The notes: generated from the sequence alone by a model not told the origin. DNA of 33,211 bases from JAUYLU01 sp038065675 (GCA_038065675.1 JBBTQM010000022.1:1-33211), one strand, 5' to 3'. Counted from the first letter of the stretch, positions 14,646-20,373 are shown. Program-made: numbers and translations.

Positions 14646-14669
14646 TCCTCGTCGTTCAATGGATAGGAT
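14646..14669 (+). pseudogene. 5' fragment of tRNA-Arg(CCG), left boundary of the dipeptidase cassette
   Basis: These 24 bases are identical to 15541-15564, the first 24 bases of the intact tRNA-Arg(CCG). Beyond them the two copies still share AT and TCCGAA at the same spacing, up to the anticodon loop, then diverge; there is no 3' half. This looks like an attachment-site or duplication remnant. Confidence 0.75.
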
Positions 14670-14709
14670 ATCTCCCTCCGAAGCATGTATTACCATGGGA
14701 GGTAACAAC

Positions 14710-15372
14710 ATGTTGAAAACAGCAATAAACTACATCTTGTGGAGACTCGGTCTGAGAAAGATCTTGCCCAAAAAAATAGTAAGCAGGGTCGTCGTCACTG
14801 GAAGTTCTGAGTCGGTCGTGGAAGTGTTGGAAACTACGCGTCTTAAGATCAGTAAGAGCTGTCCCCAAGCTCCGACTCTCAGGTTTTCGGTGGCAGGGCT
14901 TCTGGAAAAATCTGCAAGGAATTTGCCGGAAGGTTATTCCCTCGTCCTTTTTGAGGGTTTCCGTCCTCTATCTCGCCAACAGTTTCTTTGGGACAATCAG
15001 TACGAGAAGATCAAGAAAGAAAACCCAGGGTTGCCACAAGGAGAACTCGAAAGGAGAACTCGTATCTTTGTGGCGAAACCAGACGCAAGCTCTGGCGGGC
15101 ATCAGACCGGCGCGGCTGTCGATGTAACACTCGGCAATCAAAACGGCGAGGAACTCTTTCTTGGCACGAAGATGCACGAGTTCTCTCCCGCTACGGCAAC
15201 TGATGCCAAAAACATCAGTGACGAAGCAAAGAAACTCCGCGCAATTCTTCTAACGGCTATGCGTTCGGCAGGGTTTGTTAACTACCCCGGCGAATGGTGG
15301 CACTTTTCTTACGGTGACAAACTTTGGGCGGCCTACAGCCGTCGCAAGGAATGTCGTTTTGGACCAGTGTAA
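14710..15372 (+). CDS. ddpX: D-alanyl-D-alanine dipeptidase (VanX/DdpX family)
   Basis: Zinc peptidase of family M15D that splits the dipeptide D-Ala-D-Ala. The motifs are complete: LFEGFRPLSRQ (the Arg that binds substrate), SSGGHQTGAAVDVTL (SxHxxGxAxD with zinc His and Asp) and GEWWHFSYGD (catalytic Glu, zinc His). 220 residues from ATG 14710, chosen because GGGAGG lies seven bases before it, a much stronger ribosome site than most neighbours have. A hydrophobic start (residues 1-20) may act as a weak anchor. The gene sits alone between two copies of the tRNA-Arg(CCG) 5' part and ends in a strong terminator, so it reads as an acquired cassette. It may serve wall turnover or nutrient recycling rather than drug resistance. 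Confidence 0.9.
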   Translation: MLKTAINYILWRLGLRKILPKKIVSRVVVTGSSESVVEVLETTRLKISKSCPQAPTLRFSVAGLLEKSARNLPEGYSLVLFEGFRPLSRQQFLWDNQYEKIKKENPGLPQGELERRTRIFVAKPDASSGGHQTGAAVDVTLGNQNGEELFLGTKMHEFSPATATDAKNISDEAKKLRAILLTAMRSAGFVNYPGEWWHFSYGDKLWAAYSRRKECRFGPV

Positions 15373-15381
15373 TGGCTATTC

Positions 15382-15416
15382 GAACGGGGCTCTCACGAGC
15401 CCCGTTCTTTGTTTTT
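15382..15416 (+). terminator. Terminator of the dipeptidase gene
   Basis: GAACGGGGCTC (15382-15392) pairs with GAGCCCCGTTC (15397-15407), followed by TTTGTTTTT. From here to 15540 I see no gene. Confidence 0.88.
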
Positions 15417-15540
15417 GTGTCTCATTTACAAAACCTATGCCTAGACCGAGAGGGTTTAATCTTATATATTGGGAAACATCAAAGAACCCTTGTGGCGTCT
15501 CGTATCTATGGTTCCGAGGCTGAGCGAGGGAATTCAGGTT

Positions 15541-15612
15541 CTCCTCGTCGTTCAATGGATAGGACATGAGATTCCGAATCTCAAAATCTAGGTTCGATTC
15601 CTAGCGGGGGGA
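15541..15612 (+). tRNA. tRNA-Arg(CCG)
   Basis: Acceptor CTCCTCG/CGGGGGG (three G-T pairs), D-arm GTTC..GGAC, anticodon stem TGAGA/TCTCA with loop TTCCGAA (CCG), T-arm CTAGG-TTCGATT-CCTAG, discriminator A; no encoded CCA. The D-arm is identical to that of tRNA-Arg(GCG), so the two are close paralogues. Confidence 0.92.
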
Positions 15613-15623
15613 TTAAGAAGTTT

Positions 15624-16124
15624 ATGACAAGAAAAAATTTATTGAAACGTTTGAGGCAAATAAAAATTATTAATAAGGGGCCGGTAAAACTTCGCTCCGG
15701 CGTCGCCTCTTCCTTTTATTGCGATATAAAAAAAGCATACGGATACCCTAATGTTTTAAACGCTCTGGCGGACGAAATAAAGAAAAAAATTCCCGCCGGT
15801 ACCACCTGCGTCGCGGCAAGCGGATACGGCGGGATACCCCTTGCTTCAGTTGTTTCCTCCAAATTAAAAAAGAAACTTGTTTTGGTGCGCGAGGCGCCAA
15901 AAAAACATGGTATGGGCGGATATATTGATGGATATATTCCCACTAAAAAAGATAGAGTAGTTATAGTTGACGACGTTATTACAAGCGGCAGCAGTATTAG
16001 GAATACCATACGCGCGCTCAAAAAGATAAATGTTAAAGCTTCTTACGCGGTTGTTGTCGTCGAAAGAAAAAAAATAAGGCTGCCTATACCATACCGTTCT
16101 ATTTTTAATTTGGAAGAACTTTAG
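15624..16124 (+). CDS. pyrE: Orotate phosphoribosyltransferase
   Basis: Type I phosphoribosyltransferase that joins orotate to PRPP to make orotidine monophosphate in pyrimidine synthesis. The 166-residue sequence shows VKLRSGVASSFYCDIKKAYG (orotate-binding start), ASGYGGIPLASVVSSKL, LVLVREAPKKHG (catalytic loop Lys/His) and the PRPP motif RVVIVDDVITSGSSI. It is about 45 residues shorter than E. coli PyrE, mainly at the C-terminus. It begins 12 bases after tRNA-Arg(CCG), so both may share a transcript. No other pyrimidine genes are nearby. Confidence 0.88.
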   Translation: MTRKNLLKRLRQIKIINKGPVKLRSGVASSFYCDIKKAYGYPNVLNALADEIKKKIPAGTTCVAASGYGGIPLASVVSSKLKKKLVLVREAPKKHGMGGYIDGYIPTKKDRVVIVDDVITSGSSIRNTIRALKKINVKASYAVVVVERKKIRLPIPYRSIFNLEEL

Positions 16125-16156
16125 GCGTCATATCCCCCTCTTTTAAGAACAAAATC

Positions 16157-16263
16157 GGTGGGCGGTAGAGGACTTGGTCACGCATAATTTTCTGCTGAAA
16201 ATTTGCGCGACCCCGCCTCCCAGCCCAAGGCTGGTCCGGCTTTCAAGTCTTCTGCCGCTTATC
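16157..16263. repeat. tRNA-linked structured element, copy 1
   Basis: A 20-bp outer stem (16157-16176 with 16244-16263, including five G-T pairs) encloses two hairpins: GTC..AATTTTC-TGCT-GAAAATT..GAC (16177-16211) and CCAGCC-CAA-GGCTGG with an outer GCC/GGC (16215-16240). Its first 19 bases on the plus strand (16158-16176) are identical to the 3' end of tRNA-Val at 16310-16328. The core 16174-16214 matches copy 2 (19799-19839, opposite strand) at 40 of 41 bases. Read in the tRNA direction, the element lies downstream of the tRNA and its terminator. Confidence 0.8.
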
Positions 16264-16268
16264 CATTT

Positions 16269-16309
16269 ATCACAACAAAAAACCGACTGGTGCCAGTCTT
16301 TGTCGTGAT
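16269..16309 (-). terminator. tRNA-Val terminator
   Basis: On the minus strand ATCACGACAAA-GACTGG-CA-CCAGTC is followed by GGTTTTTTG; the outer parts also pair. Directly downstream of tRNA-Val. Confidence 0.8.
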
Positions 16310-16310
16310 G

Positions 16311-16383
16311 TGGGCGGTAGAGGACTTGAACCTCTGACCTTCGCTGTGTAAAAGCGTTGCTCTACCAACTGAGCTAACCGCCC
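16311..16383 (-). tRNA. tRNA-Val(TAC)
   Basis: Minus-strand cloverleaf: acceptor GGGCGGT/ACCGCCC, D-arm GCTC..GAGC, anticodon stem ACGCT/AGCGA (outer pair A-A mismatch) with loop TTTACAC (TAC), T-arm AGAGG-TTCAAGT-CCTCT, discriminator A. Its last 19 bases recur at 16158-16176. Confidence 0.94.
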
Positions 16384-16436
16384 GATTCTTATAAACTTTT
16401 CAAACTAAACATATCTCGTGCCTGGTCCGTTTATAC

Positions 16437-16458
16437 CTACCAAAACAGCTAACCGTCC
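16437..16458 (-). pseudogene. Possible tRNA-Val 5' remnant
   Basis: On the minus strand GGTTAGCTGTTTTGGTAG resembles GGTTAGCTCAGTTGGTAG of tRNA-Val, differing only at three adjacent bases. It lies about 55 bases upstream of the intact tRNA. The rest of 16384-16556 holds a few short hairpins (such as AACGC-ATCGG-GCGTT near 16480) and no gene. Confidence 0.35.
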
Positions 16459-16556
16459 TTGGTGCGTACCAGAAAAGACTAACGCATCGGGCGTTCTACC
16501 GCAAGCGTGGAAGCGTTGTTTTTTGCCAATAAGACTATATAATTGTTCCTTAATAC

Positions 16557-16844
16557 ATGAAAAAGCGGATTGAGTGTGAAATTTACGGTCGGGTCCAACT
16601 TGTTATGTTTCGCGATTTTGCGCAAAGAAAAGCAAAGAAGCGCGGATTAACCGGTACGGTTGAAAACATGAAAAACGGCAATGTTTACGTAATCGCGGAA
16701 GGGGAGGAAAAAGAACTTAATGATTTTTTGGAAGATTTACACAAGGGGCCACTTTTTTCGAAAGTAACAAACGTTGAAGTTAAAATGTTGGATGCTAAAG
16801 GGGGATTCAATGATTTCTCCATTATTTTTTATGGCAACCGCTAA
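16557..16844 (+). CDS. acyP: Acylphosphatase
   Basis: Small ferredoxin-like enzyme that hydrolyses acyl phosphates such as carbamoyl phosphate. The 95-residue sequence has the signature EIYGRVQLVMFRDFAQRKAKK, with the phosphate-binding Arg in FR, and GLTGTVENMKNGNVYVIAEGEE, with the catalytic Asn. The usual GRVQGV reads GRVQLV here, so one loop Gly is missing, which could change the phosphate loop. A TATAAT (16538-16543) lies 13 bases before the ATG. The 3' end overlaps uppS by 14 bases. Confidence 0.88.
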   Translation: MKKRIECEIYGRVQLVMFRDFAQRKAKKRGLTGTVENMKNGNVYVIAEGEEKELNDFLEDLHKGPLFSKVTNVEVKMLDAKGGFNDFSIIFYGNR

Positions 16845-17559
16845 AAAAACAAATCGCCCGCAAATCGGCGAAAATATACCGAAATCAATCGGAATAATTA
16901 TGGACGGCAACCGCCGTTTTGCCCGTGCCCGGGGACTCCCGATATTTAAGGGCCACGAAGCCGGATATGAAAAGTTGAAGGAATTTGTGCGCTTTGCGCG
17001 GGAAGCCGGCGTGAGAACCGTCATTGCTTACGCTTTTTCAACCGAAAACTGGAACCGCGCCAAAGAGGAGGTCGGATATTTAATAATGCTTCTTGAGCGC
17101 GCGGTTATAAAACAAGCGGACGAATTTCTCAAAGAAAAAGTATGTGTAAGATTTATCGGACAAATTGAGTGTTTCCCGAAACGAATCCGGGATGCGATAA
17201 AAAAGATTGAACGCGAAACTTCGCAATATAAAGATTTTACTTTGGTGCTCCTTCTTTCCTACGGCGGACGCGCGGAAATTATAGAAGGCATAAAAAAACT
17301 GGTGAAAGAAAAAGGTGCCAAGGGTGCGCTTGAAATCAATGAGAGCGAATTTGGCAAATATCTTATGACTGCGGGTATTCCTGACCCGGAACTCGTAATC
17401 CGCACATCCGGAGAAATCCGCACGTCCAACTTTCTTCCGTGGCAGTCCGTTTACAGCGAATGGTTTTTCACTAAAACCCTCTGGCCGGCGTTTTCAAGGC
17501 GCGAATTTTTGAAAATTCTTAAAGAATTTGCATCAAGGGAGCGACGGAAAGGAAAATAA
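16831..17559 (+). CDS. uppS: Isoprenyl transferase (undecaprenyl diphosphate synthase)
   Basis: Cis-prenyltransferase that adds isoprene units to farnesyl diphosphate to make the C55 lipid carrier for wall synthesis. Motifs: IGIIMDGNRRFARARGLPIFKGHEAG (catalytic Asp, diphosphate site), YAFSTENWNRAKEEV, and DPELVIRTSGEIRTSNFLPWQSVYSEWFF. 242 residues from ATG 16831, which leaves MATAKKTNRP before the conserved domain; earlier in-frame ATGs at 16774 and 16810 lie inside acyP. The 14-bp overlap with acyP suggests translational coupling. Confidence 0.95.
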   Translation: MATAKKTNRPQIGENIPKSIGIIMDGNRRFARARGLPIFKGHEAGYEKLKEFVRFAREAGVRTVIAYAFSTENWNRAKEEVGYLIMLLERAVIKQADEFLKEKVCVRFIGQIECFPKRIRDAIKKIERETSQYKDFTLVLLLSYGGRAEIIEGIKKLVKEKGAKGALEINESEFGKYLMTAGIPDPELVIRTSGEIRTSNFLPWQSVYSEWFFTKTLWPAFSRREFLKILKEFASRERRKGK

Positions 17560-17564
17560 TAACT

Positions 17565-17582
17565 TGTGCGATATATCGTACA
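17565..17582 (+). promoter_or_regulatory. Near-palindromic TGTGCGATATATCGTACA before the pseudouridine synthase gene
   Basis: Differs at one base from the perfect palindrome at 4499-4516 inside mutM. It ends nine bases before ATG 17592, a place where a bound protein or hairpin would affect translation or transcription. Confidence 0.45.
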
Positions 17583-17591
17583 GAAACAATA

Positions 17592-18371
17592 ATGAAATCT
17601 ATCCCCGCTATCTATGAAGACGAACATGTTTTGGTTCTCAACAAACCTGCGGGGATTCTGGTGCATAGTGACGGGAGAAGCGCGGGAGGGGAGACTCTGT
17701 CCGATAAAATTTTAAAGGAATATCCGGAACTGAAAGAAGTGGGAGAACAGATGACCATTAATGGTAAAACTATTTATCGTCCCGGCATCGTCCACCGCCT
17801 TGATAAAGACACCAGCGGCGTCATCGTCGTGGCTAAAGACCAGGAAACTTTTCTTTTTCTGAAAAAACAATTTCAAGGGAGAGAAATTGAAAAAGTTTAT
17901 CGCGCCATAGTTTACGGGAGGGTTAAGGAAGACAAGGGAGTGATAGACAAGCCGATTGGCCGTTCGCCGGCTGATTTCAGGCAATGGTCGGCGCACGCCA
18001 CGGCGCGCGGGAAAATCCGCGAGGCCGTTACAGAATACAAAGTGCTTGAGCGCTTTAATTACGGTCAGGATTATTTTACATACCTTGAGCTTTATCCAAA
18101 AACCGGCCGGACTCACCAAATTCGTGTTCATCTTAAATTCATAAATCACCCGGTTTTGTGCGACCCGCTTTATGCCGGCAAGCGCGGCGATGCCTTGGGG
18201 ATGAACCGCCTGGCTCTTCACGCGTTTAAGATTTCTTTTTCTTTGCCCGGTGGCCCGTCTGCCACAAATGGTACGGCGCGGGCAGGCAAAAAAATATCTT
18301 GCGAAGCCGAAATCCCCGAGGATATGGCGGGAGCTCTGCGGCGCGCCGAGGCCGCCGCTGGGAATAAGTAA
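17592..18371 (+). CDS. RluA-family pseudouridine synthase
   Basis: Converts specific uridines in rRNA or tRNA to pseudouridine. The 259-residue catalytic domain has all landmarks: YEDEHVLVLNKPAGILVHSD, PGIVHRLDKDTSGVIVVAKD (catalytic Asp in HRLD), KVYRAIVYGRV, YLELYPKTGRTHQIRVHL and HPVLCDPLYAG. No N-terminal S4 domain, so it resembles RluA more than RluC/RluD. An ATNGTARAGKK stretch near the C-terminus looks inserted. The exact target site in RNA cannot be told from sequence. Preceded by a near-palindromic motif at 17565-17582. Confidence 0.92.
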   Translation: MKSIPAIYEDEHVLVLNKPAGILVHSDGRSAGGETLSDKILKEYPELKEVGEQMTINGKTIYRPGIVHRLDKDTSGVIVVAKDQETFLFLKKQFQGREIEKVYRAIVYGRVKEDKGVIDKPIGRSPADFRQWSAHATARGKIREAVTEYKVLERFNYGQDYFTYLELYPKTGRTHQIRVHLKFINHPVLCDPLYAGKRGDALGMNRLALHAFKISFSLPGGPSATNGTARAGKKISCEAEIPEDMAGALRRAEAAAGNK

Positions 18372-18401
18372 TCCAAGGGATGCCCTTGGGTAAACGCAAC
18401 C

Positions 18402-18430
18402 TTGCCGCAATATTATGCCTGTGCTAGAGT
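18402..18430 (+). promoter_or_regulatory. rplS promoter
   Basis: TTGCCG (18402-18407), 17-nt spacer, TAGAGT (18425-18430) preceded by TGC (extended -10). The start point would be a few bases before ATG 18441, leaving almost no leader. Confidence 0.6.
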
Positions 18431-18440
18431 TTCCTTTGTT

Positions 18441-18866
18441 ATGGCAGTCAAAACATCACCATTTTCTCCGGCAGAGTCGGAGCGCGCCAATATCCCATTT
18501 GAAAGCGGGGATACCGTGCGTGTCTGGTCAAAAATTTTGGAAAAGGGCAAAACCCGCCTTCAGGCGTTTGAAGGACTTGTCCTTTCGCGCAAGCACGGCA
18601 AAGAAGCTGGCGCGACATTCATCGTTCGCCGCGTCGCGAGCGGGGTGGGGGTTGAACGCATTTTCCCGCTCTATTCTCCGGCGATTGATAAAATTGAGGT
18701 TGTAAAGAAATCAAAAACCCGCAAGTCAAAACTCTACTATGTCCGCGACAAGGCGGCTAAAGAAATACGCCGTAAGATGAAGCAGACCCGCGTCGTGGTG
18801 CATAAAGACGGTATCTCTGTGGTGAAAGAAGAAGCTCCGGTAGCTGAAGTTGCTGAAAACACATAG
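18441..18866 (+). CDS. rplS: 50S ribosomal protein L19
   Basis: Ribosomal protein at the 30S-50S interface. 141 residues from ATG 18441 (MAVKTSPFSPAESERANIPF); the open frame extends upstream but the conserved domain and promoter fit this start. Recognisable blocks: ESGDTVRVWSKILEKGKTRLQAFEGLVLSRK, ATFIVRRVASGVGVERIFPLYSPAIDKIEVVK, and RKSKLYYVRDKAAKEIRRKMK. An extra Val/Glu/Ala-rich tail of about 25 residues (VVVHKDGISVVKEEAPVAEVAENT) follows the normal end. rpsP, rimM and trmD, frequent partners elsewhere, are not here. Confidence 0.95.
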   Translation: MAVKTSPFSPAESERANIPFESGDTVRVWSKILEKGKTRLQAFEGLVLSRKHGKEAGATFIVRRVASGVGVERIFPLYSPAIDKIEVVKKSKTRKSKLYYVRDKAAKEIRRKMKQTRVVVHKDGISVVKEEAPVAEVAENT

Positions 18867-18885
18867 GCGAAATAGAAAATAAATT

Positions 18886-18906
18886 CCATCCGCAAAGATG
18901 GTTTTT
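18886..18906 (+). terminator. Probable rplS terminator
   Basis: CCATC-CGCAAA-GATGG followed by TTTTT. Only five pairs, so weak. Confidence 0.5.
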
Positions 18907-18945
18907 ATTATATTTCAATTGGTATACGCTACTTCCTTGAGCCAT

Positions 18946-18953
18946 GTTATAAT
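18946..18953 (+). promoter_or_regulatory. Extended -10 directly before the LAGLIDADG gene
   Basis: TGTTATAAT ends six bases before ATG 18960, so the mRNA would start at the start codon (leaderless). Confidence 0.55.
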
Positions 18954-18959
18954 TATCGC

Positions 18960-19622
18960 ATGGGGAAGGGAGGATCAAAACCAAAAGGAAAAGTAAAAAT
19001 AAAATGGTCGCCGAACTTTGCTTATGCAATTGGACTTTTGGTGACAGACGGGAACCTTTCCCCGACAGGGCGACATATAAATCTCACATCTAAAGACAAG
19101 GAGCAAATTAAAAATTTTATGTTTTGTTTAGGTATTAAAAATAAAATTGGCAGGAAGTCGCGTGGTAGGTCTTTGGAAAAGAAATATTACGTTGTCCAAT
19201 TCGGGGACGTTTTGTTTTGTAGATATTTACTAAAAATAGGAATCACTCAAAATAAATCAAAAACACTTGGAGAAATTAAAATTCCAGATAAATATTTTTT
19301 TGATTTTTTGAGGGGGCATTTTGATGGGGATGGAACATTTTATAGCTACTGGGACCCACGTTGGAAATCAAGTTTTATGTTTTATACAGAGTTTATCTCT
19401 GCTAGTAAAAAACATATTGATTGGTTAAGAGGGGAGATAAAAAAAAGAATAAAAATAAATGGGCATATAACCACAGGGGGGAAGAGTAGGTCGGCATATC
19501 AACTAAAGTATGCCAAAAAAGAATCATTGAAATTATTACCGAAGATGTATTACAATAGCCAAGTCATATGCTTATCGCGCAAAAGGAACAAAATTCAAAA
19601 GGCGATAGCTGTTGATAAATAG
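18960..19622 (+). CDS. Free-standing LAGLIDADG homing endonuclease
   Basis: 220-residue two-motif homing endonuclease that would cut a long DNA target to spread its own gene. The first LAGLIDADG helix is FAYAIGLLVTDGNL (about residues 21-34) and the second FFDFLRGHFDGDGTF (about 115-129); both keep the acidic metal-binding residue. Repeated strand-helix units (RHINLTSKDKEQIKNFMFCLGI; FYTEFISASKKHIDWLRGEI) fit the fold. The gene is visibly AT-richer than rplS before it. It is not inside an intron or intein that I can see, but it ends only 10 bases before tRNA-Leu, which suggests a tRNA-associated target. The frame is intact. Confidence 0.9.
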   Translation: MGKGGSKPKGKVKIKWSPNFAYAIGLLVTDGNLSPTGRHINLTSKDKEQIKNFMFCLGIKNKIGRKSRGRSLEKKYYVVQFGDVLFCRYLLKIGITQNKSKTLGEIKIPDKYFFDFLRGHFDGDGTFYSYWDPRWKSSFMFYTEFISASKKHIDWLRGEIKKRIKINGHITTGGKSRSAYQLKYAKKESLKLLPKMYYNSQVICLSRKRNKIQKAIAVDK

Positions 19623-19632
19623 GTAAATAAAC

Positions 19633-19717
19633 GCCCGGGTGTTGTAACTAGTAGCCAAGCATGCTTGAGGTGCATGTGCCGTAAGGCGTGCAGGTGCAAG
19701 TCCTGTCCCGGGCACCA
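19633..19717 (+). tRNA. tRNA-Leu(GAG), CCA encoded
   Basis: Class II tRNA: acceptor GCCCGGG/CCCGGGC, D-stem TTG/CAA, anticodon stem CATGC/GCATG with loop TTGAGGT (GAG), long variable arm, T-arm GCAGG-TGCAAGT-CCTGT, discriminator A, encoded CCA. Two normally fixed bases are changed: D-loop AGTAG in place of GGTAG (position 18) and T-loop TGC in place of TTC (position 55), so the G18-U55 contact is lost. Confidence 0.88.
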
Positions 19718-19718
19718 A

Positions 19719-19752
19719 AATAAAGTGCTGCCCATCGTGGTAGCATTTTATT
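19719..19752 (+). terminator. tRNA-Leu terminator
   Basis: AATAAAGTGCTGCC (19719-19732) pairs with GGTAGCATTTTATT (19739-19752), 14 pairs including two G-T, ending in a T-rich arm. Confidence 0.75.
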
Positions 19753-19754
19753 AT

Positions 19755-19855
19755 GGTCGAGAGAATTTGAAAGGCGGACCCGCCCTGGGCGGGGAGCCGG
19801 GGTCGCGCAAATTTTCAGCAGAAAATTATGAGTGACCAAATCCTCTCCCGTGCAC
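19755..19855. repeat. tRNA-linked structured element, copy 2
   Basis: Inverted relative of 16157-16263. The outer stem is 19759-19769 with 19837-19847 (11 pairs); hairpin CCCGCC-CTG-GGCGGG with outer GGC/GCC (19773-19798); and the shared core 19799-19839. Compared with copy 1 the outer-stem C-G became U-A, the hairpin A-U became C-G, and the closing C-G became G-C, while the GGA/GA internal loop is kept. Its distal end (19837-19857) resembles the tRNA-Leu 3' end at 17 of 21 bases. Confidence 0.75.
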
Positions 19856-19868
19856 AAAAACAAAAAGA

Positions 19869-19894
19869 AAAACCATCGCCAACGCGATGGTTTT
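19869..19894 (-). terminator. Terminator of the HTH regulator gene
   Basis: AAAACCATCGC (19869-19879 on the plus strand) pairs with GCGATGGTTTT (19884-19894); the minus strand continues CTTTTTGTTTTTG. Confidence 0.85.
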
Positions 19895-19910
19895 GGAAGA
19901 ACATAGTTTT

Positions 19911-20216
19911 TTATTTTTCTTCCTTGCGAAGCTTGGTCATTTGTTCGGCCATGCCTTCTGGGTCTGCTTCAATCAGTTTCAGGAGCAGAATTGCAGTTAA
20001 CGTCGGCTTTCTTTTTCCCCTGTGCCCCTGTTCCCAGTTTTGCAGGGTTGCTAGGGGAATCATGTAGGTTTCCGAAAACTGTTCTTGTGTTAGCCCGGTT
20101 TTTCTTCGGACCCCATGAACATTGACACTGATGGGGATTTTTTTAACAACACCTCTCTTTTCTACTCTTACGGTTTCCAAAACCTGGTCCAGCCCTTTTT
20201 GGGATTTTGGTCTCAT
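19911..20216 (-). CDS. HTH-type regulator, HigA/antitoxin-like
   Basis: 101 residues with a C-terminal lambda-repressor-like helix-turn-helix: VHGVRRKTGLTQEQFSETYMIPLATLQNWEQGHRGKRKPTLTAILLLKLIEADPEGMAEQM. This arrangement, with a short N-terminal stretch and the QNWEQG..KP..LL..IE pattern, is typical of HigA-type antitoxins and their stand-alone relatives. A RelE/HigB-type toxin would be expected next to it, but no such frame is present on either side. It has a strong consensus promoter (20254-20282), a GGGGA ribosome site and a terminator, so it is a complete single-gene unit. It probably represses its own promoter. Confidence 0.8.
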   Translation of the reverse strand: MRPKSQKGLDQVLETVRVEKRGVVKKIPISVNVHGVRRKTGLTQEQFSETYMIPLATLQNWEQGHRGKRKPTLTAILLLKLIEADPEGMAEQMTKLRKEEK

Positions 20217-20253
20217 ATTTCCCCTGCCTATAAAATGAAGTTCAGCCTATGTT

Positions 20254-20282
20254 TTTATACAATTTATTTAATATTATGTCAA
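20254..20282 (-). promoter_or_regulatory. Consensus promoter of the HTH regulator gene
   Basis: Minus strand TTGACA (20277-20282), 17-nt spacer, TATAAA (20254-20259). Start point near 20247, about 30 nt before the ATG. Confidence 0.85.
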
Positions 20283-20310
20283 CAAATTGCTGGATTGCTT
20301 TAATCAATAA

Positions 20311-20373
20311 ATGGATAAAGCTTCCGAATTGAAAAAATTGGAAGAAGAAATTGCGGCGGATAGATGTCGCTAA
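20311..20373 (+). pseudogene. Truncated copy of the uracil-DNA glycosylase 5' end
   Basis: A 20-codon frame reads MDKASELKKLEEEIAAD then RCR-stop. The first 17 residues match the start of the glycosylase at 20767 at 15 positions, with an identical stretch of 30 bases and a similar upstream AATAAATGGA. After GCGGAT the two sequences diverge. The rest of 20374-20455 encodes nothing I recognise. Confidence 0.7.

Noticed and set aside
14710..15372. Vancomycin resistance locus
   Set aside because: Only a VanX-type dipeptidase is present; no VanH, VanA-type ligase or VanRS genes are nearby, so resistance cannot be inferred.
15275..15569. Plus-strand frames after the dipeptidase gene (KNPCGVSYLWF)
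   Set aside because: They overlap the dipeptidase gene, its terminator and the start of tRNA-Arg(CCG), and have no ribosome site or domain.
16157..16263. Structured element as an integron attC site or a hammerhead-type ribozyme
   Set aside because: No GTTRRRY/RYYYAAC core pair, and no CUGANGA segment at the three-way junction.
18960..19717. Group I intron in tRNA-Leu hosting the LAGLIDADG gene
   Set aside because: tRNA-Leu is uninterrupted and the endonuclease gene ends before it; no intron core is visible.
19648..19863. 71-residue minus-strand frame with GARDRTCTCTPYGTCTSSML
   Set aside because: It runs antisense through tRNA-Leu and the structured element; the sequence is explained by those features.
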